A DNA stretch of 9,083 nucleotides. Source: an uncultured Dysgonomonas sp. Its GTDB lineage: Bacteria; Bacteroidota; Bacteroidia; Bacteroidales; Dysgonomonadaceae. The stretch covers positions 1 to 9,083 of the forward strand of contig CALNCC010000031.1 of the NCBI GenBank assembly GCA_937875275.1, read 5' to 3'. The notes beneath the pieces are model-generated. The model saw only the letters and a program-made list of their open reading frames with translations. It made no database searches and had not been told where the DNA came from. Position numbers and translations under genes: made by a program. Position 1 is the stretch's first letter; each line of letters opens with the position of its first letter. This document shows, one piece after another, positions 1-6,919 of this stretch.

Positions 1-37
1 TAACTCTGTAACTCAATCCTGCGATAAAAATGTTCAT
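1..37 (-). CDS. RRM-domain RNA-binding protein (N-terminus only, runs off left edge)
   Basis: Reading the minus strand from the ATG at 37 gives MNIFIAGLSYRV before the window ends. IFIAGL fits the RNP-2 hexamer that opens a single RNA-recognition motif, and the short 'MNI(F/Y)IAGLSY' start is what small Bacteroidetes/cyanobacterial-type Rbp proteins have. Those proteins are about 80-100 residues, bind single-stranded RNA and act as post-transcriptional regulators. Only 12 codons are visible, so RNP-1 and the C-terminus cannot be checked. No Shine-Dalgarno precedes the ATG; the bases just upstream in the message are a long U-rich run, a common start context in this phylum. A promoter candidate lies about 140 bases upstream. 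The family call rests on a short but distinctive motif. Confidence 0.66.
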   Translation of the reverse strand, partial: MNIFIAGLSYRV

Positions 38-251
38 TGTAAAAAAAAATAAAAATTTATAATATAATAATTTGGCAGAAGAATTACAGTATGTGTAATG
101 AAATGTCTAATCAAAGGAACAATGTGATACCTGAGAAGTAAAAATTAAAATACATGAAAAGAACTCTAATGCAGCAACAAATGTAAGAATAAAAATGAGG
201 TAACAAATACTTTACGTAAATAAATTAATCAAATAGTAGTATTTATGTTGA
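38..251. other. AT-rich intergenic region: leader of the RRM gene and 3' flank of ribF
   Basis: This stretch of 214 bases holds no convincing gene. On the minus strand, positions 177 down to 38 would be a 5' leader of about 135 nt for the RRM gene; it is rich in U and ends in a near-continuous U run (plus-strand A run at 41-49). The ribF end of the region has a weak AT-only inverted repeat, AAATACT (205-211) with AGTATTT (238-244), and a 10-bp palindrome TTTACGTAAA (211-220). Neither has the GC stem of a good intrinsic terminator, so where ribF transcription stops is unclear. Confidence 0.4.
178..207 (-). promoter_or_regulatory. Bacteroidetes-type promoter for the RRM gene
   Basis: On the minus strand TACATTTG (185-178) matches the Bacteroidetes -7 box TAnnTTTG exactly, and TTTG (207-204) sits 18 bases upstream as the -33 box. 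The known consensus spacing is about 19-21, so this is slightly short. Transcription would start near position 172, pointing at the RRM start codon at 37. This is the best two-box promoter match in the window. Confidence 0.5.
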
Positions 252-1178
252 TTATCTGTGGTTTTTGAATACTTTCATCACATTTTCTTTATCCTTATAT
301 AATTGTTTTTTTAGCGATTCCATATCCGGAAATTTCTCATCATGTCTTATAAACTGAAGGAACTCGGTTGTTAAAGATTTATTATACAGGTCTCCATCAT
401 AATCAAATATATTGACCTCGATGCTTATGTCGCTGTTTTGCTGTAGAGTAGGACGTTTGCCGATGTACAACATGCCTTCATATTGGTCGCCTTCTATATA
501 TACATATACGGCATAGACTCCGAATGCGGGAACGACTTTATATCTCTCCCACAATTCCATGTTGGCTGTGGGGAACCCGATTGTGCGTCCGACCTGAAAG
601 CCTTTGATTATTTTTCCCGATATGAGGTAGCGGTAGGATAGGAGGCTTGCTACATCTTCCATCTTACCCTCTTTTAGCAGTCGACGTATGTGTGATGAAC
701 TCACATAGGGAGCTTCCAATTGTTTGGCTTGGATAACTTCGATGCCTATCTCGTCTCCGTATTTTTTATATTCTTCAAATCCCTCGGCGCGGTTGTTCCC
801 GAAGCGATGGTCGTACCCAATGACCAATGTCTCTACATTATACTTGTTCTTCAATATCTCGAGCATGAATTCCCTCGCAGACATTTGGGATGCCTCGTTT
901 GAGAAATTGAAGGGAATGCAATAGTCGATGCCTGTGGAACTTAAACGAACCAACTTCTCGTTATAATTACTTAACAGCGCAGGCTGGAAATCCTGTTGCA
1001 TTACCTTGCGTGGGTGAATGGGAAATGTTATCACGGCGGAAGGCAAGCCCTTTGCTTTGGCTATTTCTCTGACCTGATCGATCAAGAAACGGTGTCCGAT
1101 ATGTACTCCGTCAAAGAACCCGATGGTGGCTACCAAAGGTCTGTATTCAAGATTTTTTTTGTCTGTCAGTAGTTGCAT
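252..1178 (-). CDS. ribF: Bifunctional riboflavin kinase / FMN adenylyltransferase (FAD synthetase)
   Basis: The 308-residue protein converts riboflavin to FMN and FMN to FAD in the cytoplasm. Its length is normal for the family and both halves look intact. The N-terminal nucleotidyltransferase half shows GFFDGVHIGH (residues 20-29, the HxGH-type nucleotide-binding motif), TFPIHPRKV (51-59), IGYDHRFG, and SSSHIRR (160-166), the equivalent of the SSTxIR motif. The C-terminal riboflavin kinase half shows GRTIGFPTAN (197-206), PAFGVYAV, and a closing region with IEVNIFDYDGDLY followed by a helix ending in VMKVF. The gene lies 5 bases after the stop of the upstream HAD phosphatase gene, so the two are probably cotranscribed. 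The ATG at 1178 is the natural start because the nucleotide-binding motif follows at the usual distance. No FMN riboswitch is seen upstream. Confidence 0.97.
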   Translation of the reverse strand: MQLLTDKKNLEYRPLVATIGFFDGVHIGHRFLIDQVREIAKAKGLPSAVITFPIHPRKVMQQDFQPALLSNYNEKLVRLSSTGIDYCIPFNFSNEASQMSAREFMLEILKNKYNVETLVIGYDHRFGNNRAEGFEEYKKYGDEIGIEVIQAKQLEAPYVSSSHIRRLLKEGKMEDVASLLSYRYLISGKIIKGFQVGRTIGFPTANMELWERYKVVPAFGVYAVYVYIEGDQYEGMLYIGKRPTLQQNSDISIEVNIFDYDGDLYNKSLTTEFLQFIRHDEKFPDMESLKKQLYKDKENVMKVFKNHR

Positions 1179-1183
1179 AAGTG

Positions 1184-1810
1184 TTACTTGATGAGTTCTA
1201 TTACTTTGCGTAGATCTTCGTCTTGGTTTGTCTGATATGTTTGGAAACCAAGTTGGTTTGCAGCCTCAATATTCGCCTTGCCATCATCGAAGAATAGAGT
1301 CTCGCTCGGGTTCATTCCCGAATCTTTGATGATGTGTTCGTATATACCCTTATCCGGTTTTGCATGTCCTATATGATAAGAAATATACGCCTTGTCGAAG
1401 TAATGAGAAAGAGGTTTTCCCGCAGGCGAAAAGTTTGGAGACATAGCCCACTTCATTATCGACGGATTGGTGTTGCTCAGCAGATACACATTGTACTTCT
1501 TGCGAAGCTCTTCCAGCAATTCGAGTTTGTATGCCGGCACTTCGGTGATGAATGCCATCCATGCTGAGTCTATATCATCGTCGGAGATGTCTTCTTTCCC
1601 GGCAAGCTTACGAAAAGCGTCATAAAATTCAGTGTCATTTATCTTCCCTTCTTCATATTCGAGGAAGATACCACTCTGTCTATATTCGTTCAGGTAATCT
1701 TCGATTGTTTCTAAGCCGATTTCTTTGAAACGGCTAATGGCTTGTTGTTTGTCTAAACTGGCAATTACTCCGCCAAAGTCGAAAAGAAGATTTTTAATGT
1801 TTGTGTACAT
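1184..1810 (-). CDS. HAD-superfamily phosphatase (YihX-like, subfamily IA)
   Basis: A 208-residue cytoplasmic HAD hydrolase. Motif I is LLFDFGGVI with nucleophile Asp11; the usual second Asp of DxD is Gly13, as in the YihX/epoxide-hydrolase-N-like branch, so this is a family feature and not damage. A helical cap follows (about residues 18-95). Motif II is LLSNTN, motif III the lysine of HAKPDKGIY, and motif IV FFDDGKANIEAA, which binds Mg2+. The substrate cannot be read from the sequence: YihX-type enzymes dephosphorylate sugar phosphates, while other HAD phosphatases act on the 5-amino-6-ribitylamino-uracil phosphate intermediate of riboflavin synthesis or on FMN. Being the first gene of a two-gene unit with ribF makes a flavin-related substrate worth considering (inference). 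The start ATG at 1810 has no clear Shine-Dalgarno. Confidence 0.9.
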   Translation of the reverse strand: MYTNIKNLLFDFGGVIASLDKQQAISRFKEIGLETIEDYLNEYRQSGIFLEYEEGKINDTEFYDAFRKLAGKEDISDDDIDSAWMAFITEVPAYKLELLEELRKKYNVYLLSNTNPSIMKWAMSPNFSPAGKPLSHYFDKAYISYHIGHAKPDKGIYEHIIKDSGMNPSETLFFDDGKANIEAANQLGFQTYQTNQDEDLRKVIELIK

Positions 1811-1897
1811 ACCTATGTTTAATATATAAATTTAATACAGAAGCCGAAGTTAATTAATTATTCTCATTATATCTTCCCTTTTTACATTATCAATTCG

Positions 1898-1905
1898 TAT
1901 TTTTG
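1898..1905 (+). promoter_or_regulatory. Putative -7 box for recO
   Basis: TATTTTTG matches the Bacteroidetes -7 box TAnnTTTG and lies 31 bases before the recO GTG, inside the 126-bp divergent region between the HAD gene and recO. No clear TTTG -33 box is present 19-21 bases upstream. On the other strand only a one-mismatch box (TAAATTTA, 1834-1827) could serve the HAD-ribF unit. Confidence 0.42.
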
Positions 1906-1936
1906 TTATCCTATAAAATAGAGGAGACACTGAAAC

Positions 1937-2662
1937 GTGCTGAATAAGACAAAAGGAATCGTGCTCGGGGTAGTAAATTATAATGACAAATACAGTCTTG
2001 TCCAGATATTTACATCATCTTATGGGAAGATAACCTATATGGTGTCGAAGACACGATCAAAAAACACGAAGTTGCCTAAGGCTCTGTTCATCCCGATGTC
2101 GGTTATTGAGATGGAGGTCAATCATCAGGTTTCGCGCGATATACAGCGTATAAAGGAAGCACGCAGTTTGGGCGGTTATTATTCCATCTCGGCAGATATG
2201 TCAAAATCGGCAATGGCTTTTTTTATTTCCGAGTTTCTAAACAAAACATTGCGCGACATCAACGATTCGGCGTTTATCTTCGAATTTATAGAACAATCTG
2301 TACGCATACTGGAAATGACTGAGCGAAGTGTTGCCAACTATCATTTGGTGTTGATGCTCAAATTGTCTCATTTTTTAGGATTTTACCCCAATCTGGAGGA
2401 ATACCGACAAGGAGCTTATTTTGATATGATGAACGGAGAATTTGTTGATCGCCAACCATTGCACAAGCACTATATCAATCGAGACGAAAGTCTGGCTCTG
2501 TCTCGTCTATCACGCATCACATACGAAAATATGCACCATTTTGCATTCTCTCGCAACGAGAGAGTGAATATAACAAACCGAATGATAGAATATTACAGAC
2601 TGCACCTGTACGATTTCTCGGAATTGAAATCGTTGGATGTATTGCACGAGCTATTCAATTAG
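1937..2662 (+). CDS. recO: DNA repair protein RecO
   Basis: A 241-residue RecO, the RecFOR mediator that binds ssDNA and SSB, loads RecA at gaps and anneals complementary strands. The N-terminal OB-fold (about residues 1-80) starts with the family signature LNKTKGIVLG and includes YGKITYMVSKTRSK. The C-terminal helical part carries LKLSHFLGFYPN, then YFDMMNGEF, and ends in the typical YYRLHLYDFSELKSLDVL. The protein has no cysteine at all, so it lacks the four-cysteine zinc site found in some RecO proteins; this seems usual for Bacteroidetes. The start is a GTG at 1937, chosen because the conserved N-terminus leaves no room for a later start; a purine-rich GAGGAG (1921-1926) lies 10 bases upstream. 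Length is normal. Confidence 0.95.
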   Translation: MLNKTKGIVLGVVNYNDKYSLVQIFTSSYGKITYMVSKTRSKNTKLPKALFIPMSVIEMEVNHQVSRDIQRIKEARSLGGYYSISADMSKSAMAFFISEFLNKTLRDINDSAFIFEFIEQSVRILEMTERSVANYHLVLMLKLSHFLGFYPNLEEYRQGAYFDMMNGEFVDRQPLHKHYINRDESLALSRLSRITYENMHHFAFSRNERVNITNRMIEYYRLHLYDFSELKSLDVLHELFN

Positions 2663-2678
2663 AATAAACTGAGTTCGC

Positions 2679-2722
2679 GAAAAGTAAGGAGGCGATATAA
2701 CATGAAAATTGTCTTACTTTTC
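2679..2722 (+). repeat. 10-bp perfect inverted repeat between recO and leuB
   Basis: GAAAAGTAAG (2679-2688) is the exact reverse complement of CTTACTTTTC (2713-2722), with 24 bases between them. The stem is AT-rich and the loop long, so it would be a weak terminator for recO. The left arm overlaps the first bases of the AAGGAGG Shine-Dalgarno of the small leucine-rich frame and the right arm lies in its codons 4-7, so the structure could instead influence translation of that frame. Confidence 0.3.
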
Positions 2723-2785
2723 TTATCTTTGTTACCCCTTTCTAATACTGCGGAATTTTTAGATTTGTATATATTTGATAAATAA
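2702..2785 (+). CDS. Possible leucine-rich leader peptide upstream of leuB
   Basis: An ATG at 2702 opens a 27-codon frame ending in TAA at 2783-2785, 13 bases before the leuB ATG. It is preceded by a perfect AAGGAGG (2686-2692) at 9-base spacing, the strongest ribosome-binding site in the window and unusual for this phylum. The product begins MKIVLLFLSLLPLSNTA and has 8 leucines in 27 residues, 6 of them within residues 5-13. That recalls amino-acid leader peptides that sense charged tRNA-Leu, but the same composition looks like a signal peptide, so it could also be the remnant of a secreted-protein gene. Against a leader role, a -7-like TATCTTTG lies inside the frame; if that is the leuB promoter, most leuB messages would lack this start. 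It is unproven as a real gene. Confidence 0.3.
   Translation: MKIVLLFLSLLPLSNTAEFLDLYIFDK
2724..2731 (+). promoter_or_regulatory. Putative -7 box for leuB
   Basis: TATCTTTG is an exact TAnnTTTG match and would give a leuB leader of about 60 nt. No TTTG is found 19-21 bases upstream. A second match, TATATTTG (2770-2777), would leave only about 15 nt of leader and is less likely. Both lie inside the small leucine-rich frame. Confidence 0.4.
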
Positions 2786-2798
2786 CATATTAGTAAAA

Positions 2799-3866
2799 AT
2801 GAAATTGAATATCGCTGTACTTCCTGGTGATGGAATCGGTCCTGAGATTGTAGGACAAGCCTTAACAGTAGCAGAGGCTGTGTGTGAAAAATTTGGTCAT
2901 GAGTTGACATACAAATACGGAATAGTGGGAGCTTCGGCTATCGATAAGGTGGGCAACCCATATCCCGAAGAAACTCACGAACTGTGTATGGCATCGGATG
3001 CCGTTCTGTTCGGAGCTATCGGAGATCCGCGTTTCGATAACGATCCTTCGGCAAAAGTTCGCCCCGAACAAGGTTTGCTGGCTATGCGCAAGAAATTGGG
3101 CTTGTATGCCAACCTTCGTCCGGTAAGTACATTCCCGTCATTGATACACAAATCGCCACTTCGTGCCGACTTGGTCGAGGGTGCTGATTTTATGTGTGTG
3201 CGTGAGTTGACCGGTGGTCTGTATTTCGGTCGTCCACAAGGGCGCAGCGAAGACGGTAACACTGCATATGACACATGTGTATATACCCGCGAAGAGGTAG
3301 AACGCATCCTTCACTTATCATACAAATATGCTCGTTTGCGCAATAAGAAACTGACTGTGGTAGACAAGGCTAACGTGTTGGCTTCGTCTCGCCTTTGGAG
3401 ACAAGTGGCTCAAGAAATTGAAAAACAATATCCTGATGTGGAGACAGAATATATGTTTGTTGATAATGCAGCAATGCAGATCATTCAGTGGCCTAAACGC
3501 TTCGATGTGTTGGTTACCGAAAATCTTTTCGGAGACATACTTACCGATGAGGCTTCGGTTATTACAGGATCGTTGGGAATGCTTCCTTCGGCATCTATCG
3601 GTATTCACACATCAGTATTCGAGCCTATCCACGGATCATATCCTCAGGCTGCCGGAAAAAATATCGCCAATCCGTTGGCAACGATTCTTTCTGTGGCAAT
3701 GATGTTTGAATATGCGTTCGAACTGAAAGAAGAAGGAAAATTGATACGTGATGCAGTTGATGCATCAATGGATGCCCGTGTTGTAACAGAAGACATTGCA
3801 TTGGGCGATAAACCATATTCAACATCCGCAGTTGGAGAGTGGATTGTAAATTATATAAAGGGGTAG
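2799..3866 (+). CDS. leuB: 3-isopropylmalate dehydrogenase
   Basis: A 355-residue cytoplasmic enzyme that oxidises and decarboxylates 3-isopropylmalate to 2-ketoisocaproate in leucine synthesis. The start is LNIAVLPGDGIGPEI. The substrate arginines are seen in MRKKLGLYANLRP (Arg97, Arg107) and VRELTGG (Arg135). Catalytic Tyr142 is in GGLYFG and Lys190 in VDKANVL. Metal-binding aspartates are Asp222 (DNAAMQI) and Asp246/Asp250 in NLFGDILTDEAS. The loop FEPIHGSYPQAAGKNIANP binds the dinucleotide; it has Gln283 where Thermus and E. coli enzymes have the NAD-selecting Asp of 'PDIAG'. The ATG at 2799 fits the family N-terminus; a TTG at 2775 would add eight unneeded residues. leuA, leuC and leuD are not adjacent in the window, so leuB may be transcribed alone. 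Length is normal. Confidence 0.96.
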   Translation: MKLNIAVLPGDGIGPEIVGQALTVAEAVCEKFGHELTYKYGIVGASAIDKVGNPYPEETHELCMASDAVLFGAIGDPRFDNDPSAKVRPEQGLLAMRKKLGLYANLRPVSTFPSLIHKSPLRADLVEGADFMCVRELTGGLYFGRPQGRSEDGNTAYDTCVYTREEVERILHLSYKYARLRNKKLTVVDKANVLASSRLWRQVAQEIEKQYPDVETEYMFVDNAAMQIIQWPKRFDVLVTENLFGDILTDEASVITGSLGMLPSASIGIHTSVFEPIHGSYPQAAGKNIANPLATILSVAMMFEYAFELKEEGKLIRDAVDASMDARVVTEDIALGDKPYSTSAVGEWIVNYIKG

Positions 3867-3933
3867 CTCTAACCTTGATGAAATAGACATTAGAGCCTGG
3901 ATAAATTTTTCAAAATATTTATTCGGGCTCTAA
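3866..3933 (+). repeat. Three complementary segments forming alternative hairpins after leuB
   Basis: GCTCTAA (3866-3872, starting at the last base of the leuB stop), TTAGAGCC (3890-3897) and GGCTCTAA (3926-3933) can pair in two exclusive ways: first with second, or second with third. The second option extends to a long stem, 3890-3907 with 3916-3933, with 17 pairs counting two G-U, one T-T mismatch and a 4-base loop. No U-run follows it directly. It could be part of the leuB 3' end, a leader structure of the rhamnosidase gene, or a short palindromic insertion flanked by TA. Confidence 0.5.
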
Positions 3934-3941
3934 AACAAATC

Positions 3942-3956
3942 AGCCGTCGGCTTTTT
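3942..3956 (+). terminator. Intrinsic-terminator-like hairpin after leuB
   Basis: AGCC (3942-3945) pairs with GGCT (3949-3952) around a three-base loop and is followed by a run of five T (3952-3956). The stem is short but GC-rich and the T-run is in the right place. It would separate leuB from the rhamnosidase gene, whose coding region begins 74 bases later. CGGC (3948-3951) and GCCG (3957-3960) offer a competing pairing. Confidence 0.45.
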
Positions 3957-4029
3957 GCCGTTACCACTATTCCGACAGGAAAATTGAAAAATGTTTAAAT
4001 CTTGCCATCTTATATCAAAATCTATACCT

Positions 4030-6795
4030 ATGACTAAATATATTTTTCTATTCGCCTATTTGTTGCTTTCCCAAAGTACATTTTTGTGTCATGCTCAATC
4101 AATAGCAGTCGTTGATCAGCGATGCGAGTATTGGTCTAATCCCTTGGGCATTGATGTGCCATCACCTCACTTTGGATGGGTGTTGAAAGCTAAGGAGAAG
4201 AATCAGGAACAAACAGCGTATGAATTAATAGTTAGTAACAACTACAAAGATATATCGAAAAAGAAAGGGAATGTGTGGTCTACCGGTAAGGTGCGCTCTT
4301 CGCAAAGTGTCCATGTCGAATACGGAGGTAAACCTCTGAACCCTTTTACCCGATACTATTGGCGAGTAAAAGTATATGACAAAAACGGTAAGTCGTCGGA
4401 GTGGAGCGATCCGTCGTGGTTCGAAACAGCAGCCTTAGACCCTTCAGATTGGACGGCATCGTGGATCGGTAGTGATAAAACGAATGCAGAGGAGGATGAG
4501 GAACTATACAAAGATGCTCCGGCTCCCTTGTTTCGAAAAATATTTAAAGTAGAGAAGAAAATTAAATCAGCAAGGCTACACATTTCAGGATTAGGATACT
4601 ATGAGGCTGATATAAATGGTAAACGGGTAGGAGATAATGTCCTCGATCCGGGTTGGACAGCCTACCGAAAACAAGTACTATATTCAACCTACGACATTAC
4701 CGATCATCTCAAACAAGGTTCGAATGTAATAGGAATCATTCTTGGTAACGGATGGTACAATCCTCTTCCCCTTCGCATGTGGGGAAAATGGAATCTTCGC
4801 GAGCAGTTGACCATTGATCGCCCTTGCCTATCGGGAATGATACATATAACATATTCAGACGGCTCGAAAGAAATTATTCCCACCGATAATACATGGGACT
4901 GGTTCGATAGTCCTATTTTACGCAACAATATCTACTTAGGCGAGCATTATGATGCCCGGTTAGAGACCGACTATACCGATCTCGATAAATATCCGGAAGG
5001 TATGTCTCGTGCCGTAAAAGTTACAGGGCCAAAAGGTAAGATGACGGCACAGTTGCAACCTCCGATAAAAATCTACCGCAAAATAAAACCGATTGCCATA
5101 ACAGAAACAGACCCCGGCGTTTTCGTTGTAGACATGGGGCAAAATTTTGCCGGAGCAGTACAGATCAGTGTAAAAGGAAAAGCTGGAACATGTGTCAGAC
5201 TCCGATATGGCGAAGACATATACAAAGACGGGAAAATCAATGGGATGACATCTGTCGTGGGTCAGATAAAATATGGTAACGGAGGTGCCGGTAGCCCCTC
5301 TGTGGCTTGGCAAGAAGATAGTTATACGCTGAATGGCAACGGAATAGAAACATGGATGCCTCGATTCACATTTCATGGCTTTCGCTATGTTGAACTTACC
5401 GGCTGGCCGGGCAAACCCACATTAGACGATATCGAGGGGATGTGCATGAGTGCCGATGTACCACAAGTGGGAGAGTTTGAATGCTCCAACCCTATGTTCA
5501 ATAAGCTTATAGAAAACATCAGATGGACATTCCGCAGCAACTTATTCAGCGTTCAGTCTGACTGTCCTGCACGTGAAAAATTCGGATATGGAGGAGACAT
5601 CCTTTGTTCTACAAATGCCTTTTCATTCAACTACGATATGTCGAATTTCTATCGCAAGGTGTTGTGGGATAATGCAAATGATCAACGAGAATCCGGTGCT
5701 ATTACCGAAACGATACCATATATGGGTATTGCCGATTTCGGCACGGATGCAAACGACGGTTCGGGTCCGATCTCCTTTCAGGCAGGTTTCCCATTTCTCG
5801 TCAATCATCTCTATGAGTTCTATGGCGACAAACGGATTATCGCAGAGCATTATACTGCACTGAAGAAACTGGTAGATTATCTTATCTCATGTTCGAAAGA
5901 CAACCTGATACTTGTTGATATTAGTGATCATGAATCGCTCGATGAAAAACCTCATGCACTGACGGCATCTGCTTGGTATTATTATCATGTGATGATGTTC
6001 GCCCGATTTGAACGAATATTGGGTAATGCAGGCGAGGCGGAAAAGTATGAATCAATATCTCAACAAATAAAGCAAGCAATCGTTAAAAAAATGTTTGACG
6101 CGTCAACAGGCGTATTTGGCAATGGTACGCAAAGTGCCCAAGTCTTCGGATTATGGTTTCCCTTCATCGAAGGCAAAGACAGGGCTGCTGCCTTCAATCA
6201 TTTGTCCAAAGCTATCGACGCTAAGCAAGGACATTTGTCCACAGGCATCTTCGCTACAAAAATGATGTTTGATGTTTTTCGGGAAGCCGATAGAAATGAG
6301 ACGGCATACAATATTGCAAACCAGAAAGATTTTCCAGGTTGGGGATATATGATAGAAAAGGGGGCTACAACCTTATGGGAAACGTGGGCATATTCTGATA
6401 ATACTTATTCGCAAAATCATCCGATGTATGGAAGTATAAGCGAATGGTTTTATCGATCAATACTCGGAATCAATCCGACGTCTCCCGGTTTTAAGGAGTT
6501 TATAATCAAACCTCAGCCGACAGGCGATCTGACTCATGCTGAGGGCGGTTATCGGTCAGTGTATGGATTTATTGCCAGCAAGTGGAAACTGCACGATGGA
6601 AAGATGAAACTGAATGTTTCAGTGCCTGTAAATACCAAAGCCACAGTAATGATACCTACATCAGACGCCCAATCGGTAACAATAGATGGTATGCAGCCCG
6701 ATAAGGTCAAGGATGTTTCTGTCAAAGGATGCTCTTCGGGTTATATGAGTATAGAGGTAGGGTCGGGAGATTATTCCTTCGAAGCCGCTTTCTGA
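4030..6795 (+). CDS. Secreted GH78 alpha-L-rhamnosidase
   Basis: A 921-residue inverting glycoside hydrolase that removes terminal alpha-L-rhamnose from plant polysaccharides (for example rhamnogalacturonan) or glycosides. Residues 1-22 (MTKYIFLFAYLLLSQS...CHA) are a signal peptide without a lipobox, suggesting the periplasm. Then follow an Fn3-like beta domain (about 24-135), a Bac_rhamnosid_N domain (about 140-330, with the GYYEADINGKRVGD and LGNGWY signatures), a second beta domain (about 340-450), the (alpha/alpha)6 barrel (about 484-810) and a C-terminal beta domain (about 813-920). The catalytic motifs are intact: DCPAREKFGYGGD with Asp511, Glu516 (general acid) and Asp523, and GATTLWETW with Glu784 (general base). 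An in-frame ATG at 3991, with AGGA 10 bases upstream, would add 13 residues before the signal peptide and cannot be excluded. No SusC/SusD, regulator or other carbohydrate gene is adjacent, and no clear -7 box was found upstream. Confidence 0.95.
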   Translation: MTKYIFLFAYLLLSQSTFLCHAQSIAVVDQRCEYWSNPLGIDVPSPHFGWVLKAKEKNQEQTAYELIVSNNYKDISKKKGNVWSTGKVRSSQSVHVEYGGKPLNPFTRYYWRVKVYDKNGKSSEWSDPSWFETAALDPSDWTASWIGSDKTNAEEDEELYKDAPAPLFRKIFKVEKKIKSARLHISGLGYYEADINGKRVGDNVLDPGWTAYRKQVLYSTYDITDHLKQGSNVIGIILGNGWYNPLPLRMWGKWNLREQLTIDRPCLSGMIHITYSDGSKEIIPTDNTWDWFDSPILRNNIYLGEHYDARLETDYTDLDKYPEGMSRAVKVTGPKGKMTAQLQPPIKIYRKIKPIAITETDPGVFVVDMGQNFAGAVQISVKGKAGTCVRLRYGEDIYKDGKINGMTSVVGQIKYGNGGAGSPSVAWQEDSYTLNGNGIETWMPRFTFHGFRYVELTGWPGKPTLDDIEGMCMSADVPQVGEFECSNPMFNKLIENIRWTFRSNLFSVQSDCPAREKFGYGGDILCSTNAFSFNYDMSNFYRKVLWDNANDQRESGAITETIPYMGIADFGTDANDGSGPISFQAGFPFLVNHLYEFYGDKRIIAEHYTALKKLVDYLISCSKDNLILVDISDHESLDEKPHALTASAWYYYHVMMFARFERILGNAGEAEKYESISQQIKQAIVKKMFDASTGVFGNGTQSAQVFGLWFPFIEGKDRAAAFNHLSKAIDAKQGHLSTGIFATKMMFDVFREADRNETAYNIANQKDFPGWGYMIEKGATTLWETWAYSDNTYSQNHPMYGSISEWFYRSILGINPTSPGFKEFIIKPQPTGDLTHAEGGYRSVYGFIASKWKLHDGKMKLNVSVPVNTKATVMIPTSDAQSVTIDGMQPDKVKDVSVKGCSSGYMSIEVGSGDYSFEAAF

Positions 6796-6863
6796 TATGT
6801 CGCCTTGCTGTAACCGTTACTAAACAGGCTATAACAAGTCGGAATAAAATATATATATTTGAT

Positions 6864-6896
6864 AACAGAGGGTGCTTTCAGCACGTATCCTCTGTT
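6864..6896 (+). terminator. Long hairpin after the rhamnosidase gene
   Basis: AACAGAGG (6864-6871) pairs with CCTCTGTT (6889-6896), and inside it GTGCT (6872-6876) pairs with AGCAC (6880-6884) around a TTC loop, with a four-base bulge GTAT on the right side. In total 13 pairs form. It lies 68 bases after the rhamnosidase stop and probably marks its 3' end, although only mixed G/T and no U-run follows. It might instead be a factor-dependent end or a processing barrier. Confidence 0.55.
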
Positions 6897-6919
6897 GTTG
6901 TAAAGTTGATGTTAAAACA

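Noticed and set aside
91..141. A 16-codon ATG frame on the plus strand in the AT-rich left flank.
   Set aside because: It is very short, has no ribosome-binding site and overlaps the leader of the minus-strand RRM gene; composition explains it.
1184..1810. Gly in place of the second Asp of HAD motif I as a sign of inactivation.
   Set aside because: The FDFGGV form is normal in the YihX-like branch and all other motifs are intact.
2775..2798. An upstream TTG start for leuB.
   Set aside because: It adds eight residues not expected in the family, whereas the ATG at 2799 gives the canonical KLNIAVLPGDGIG start.
4960..5376. A 138-codon minus-strand frame opposite the rhamnosidase gene.
   Set aside because: It overlaps a well-supported GH78 domain, has no promoter or start context, and its composition is that of an antisense shadow.
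3958..6821. CCGTTAC occurs on both sides of the rhamnosidase gene, which could suggest an insertion-site duplication.
   Set aside because: A 7-base match between two short intergenic stretches is expected by chance, and the copies are not at the edges of the gene block.
6811..6821. The palindrome GTAACCGTTAC just after the rhamnosidase stop, as an operator.
   Set aside because: It is short, lies downstream of a gene and over 130 bases from the next start, with no second copy.
2768..6865. The 14-base word TATATATTTGATAA occurs at 2768-2781 and 6852-6865.
   Set aside because: It is almost pure A/T in AT-rich intergenic DNA, and the two sites have different distances to the next gene; chance or a shared promoter-like bias explains it.
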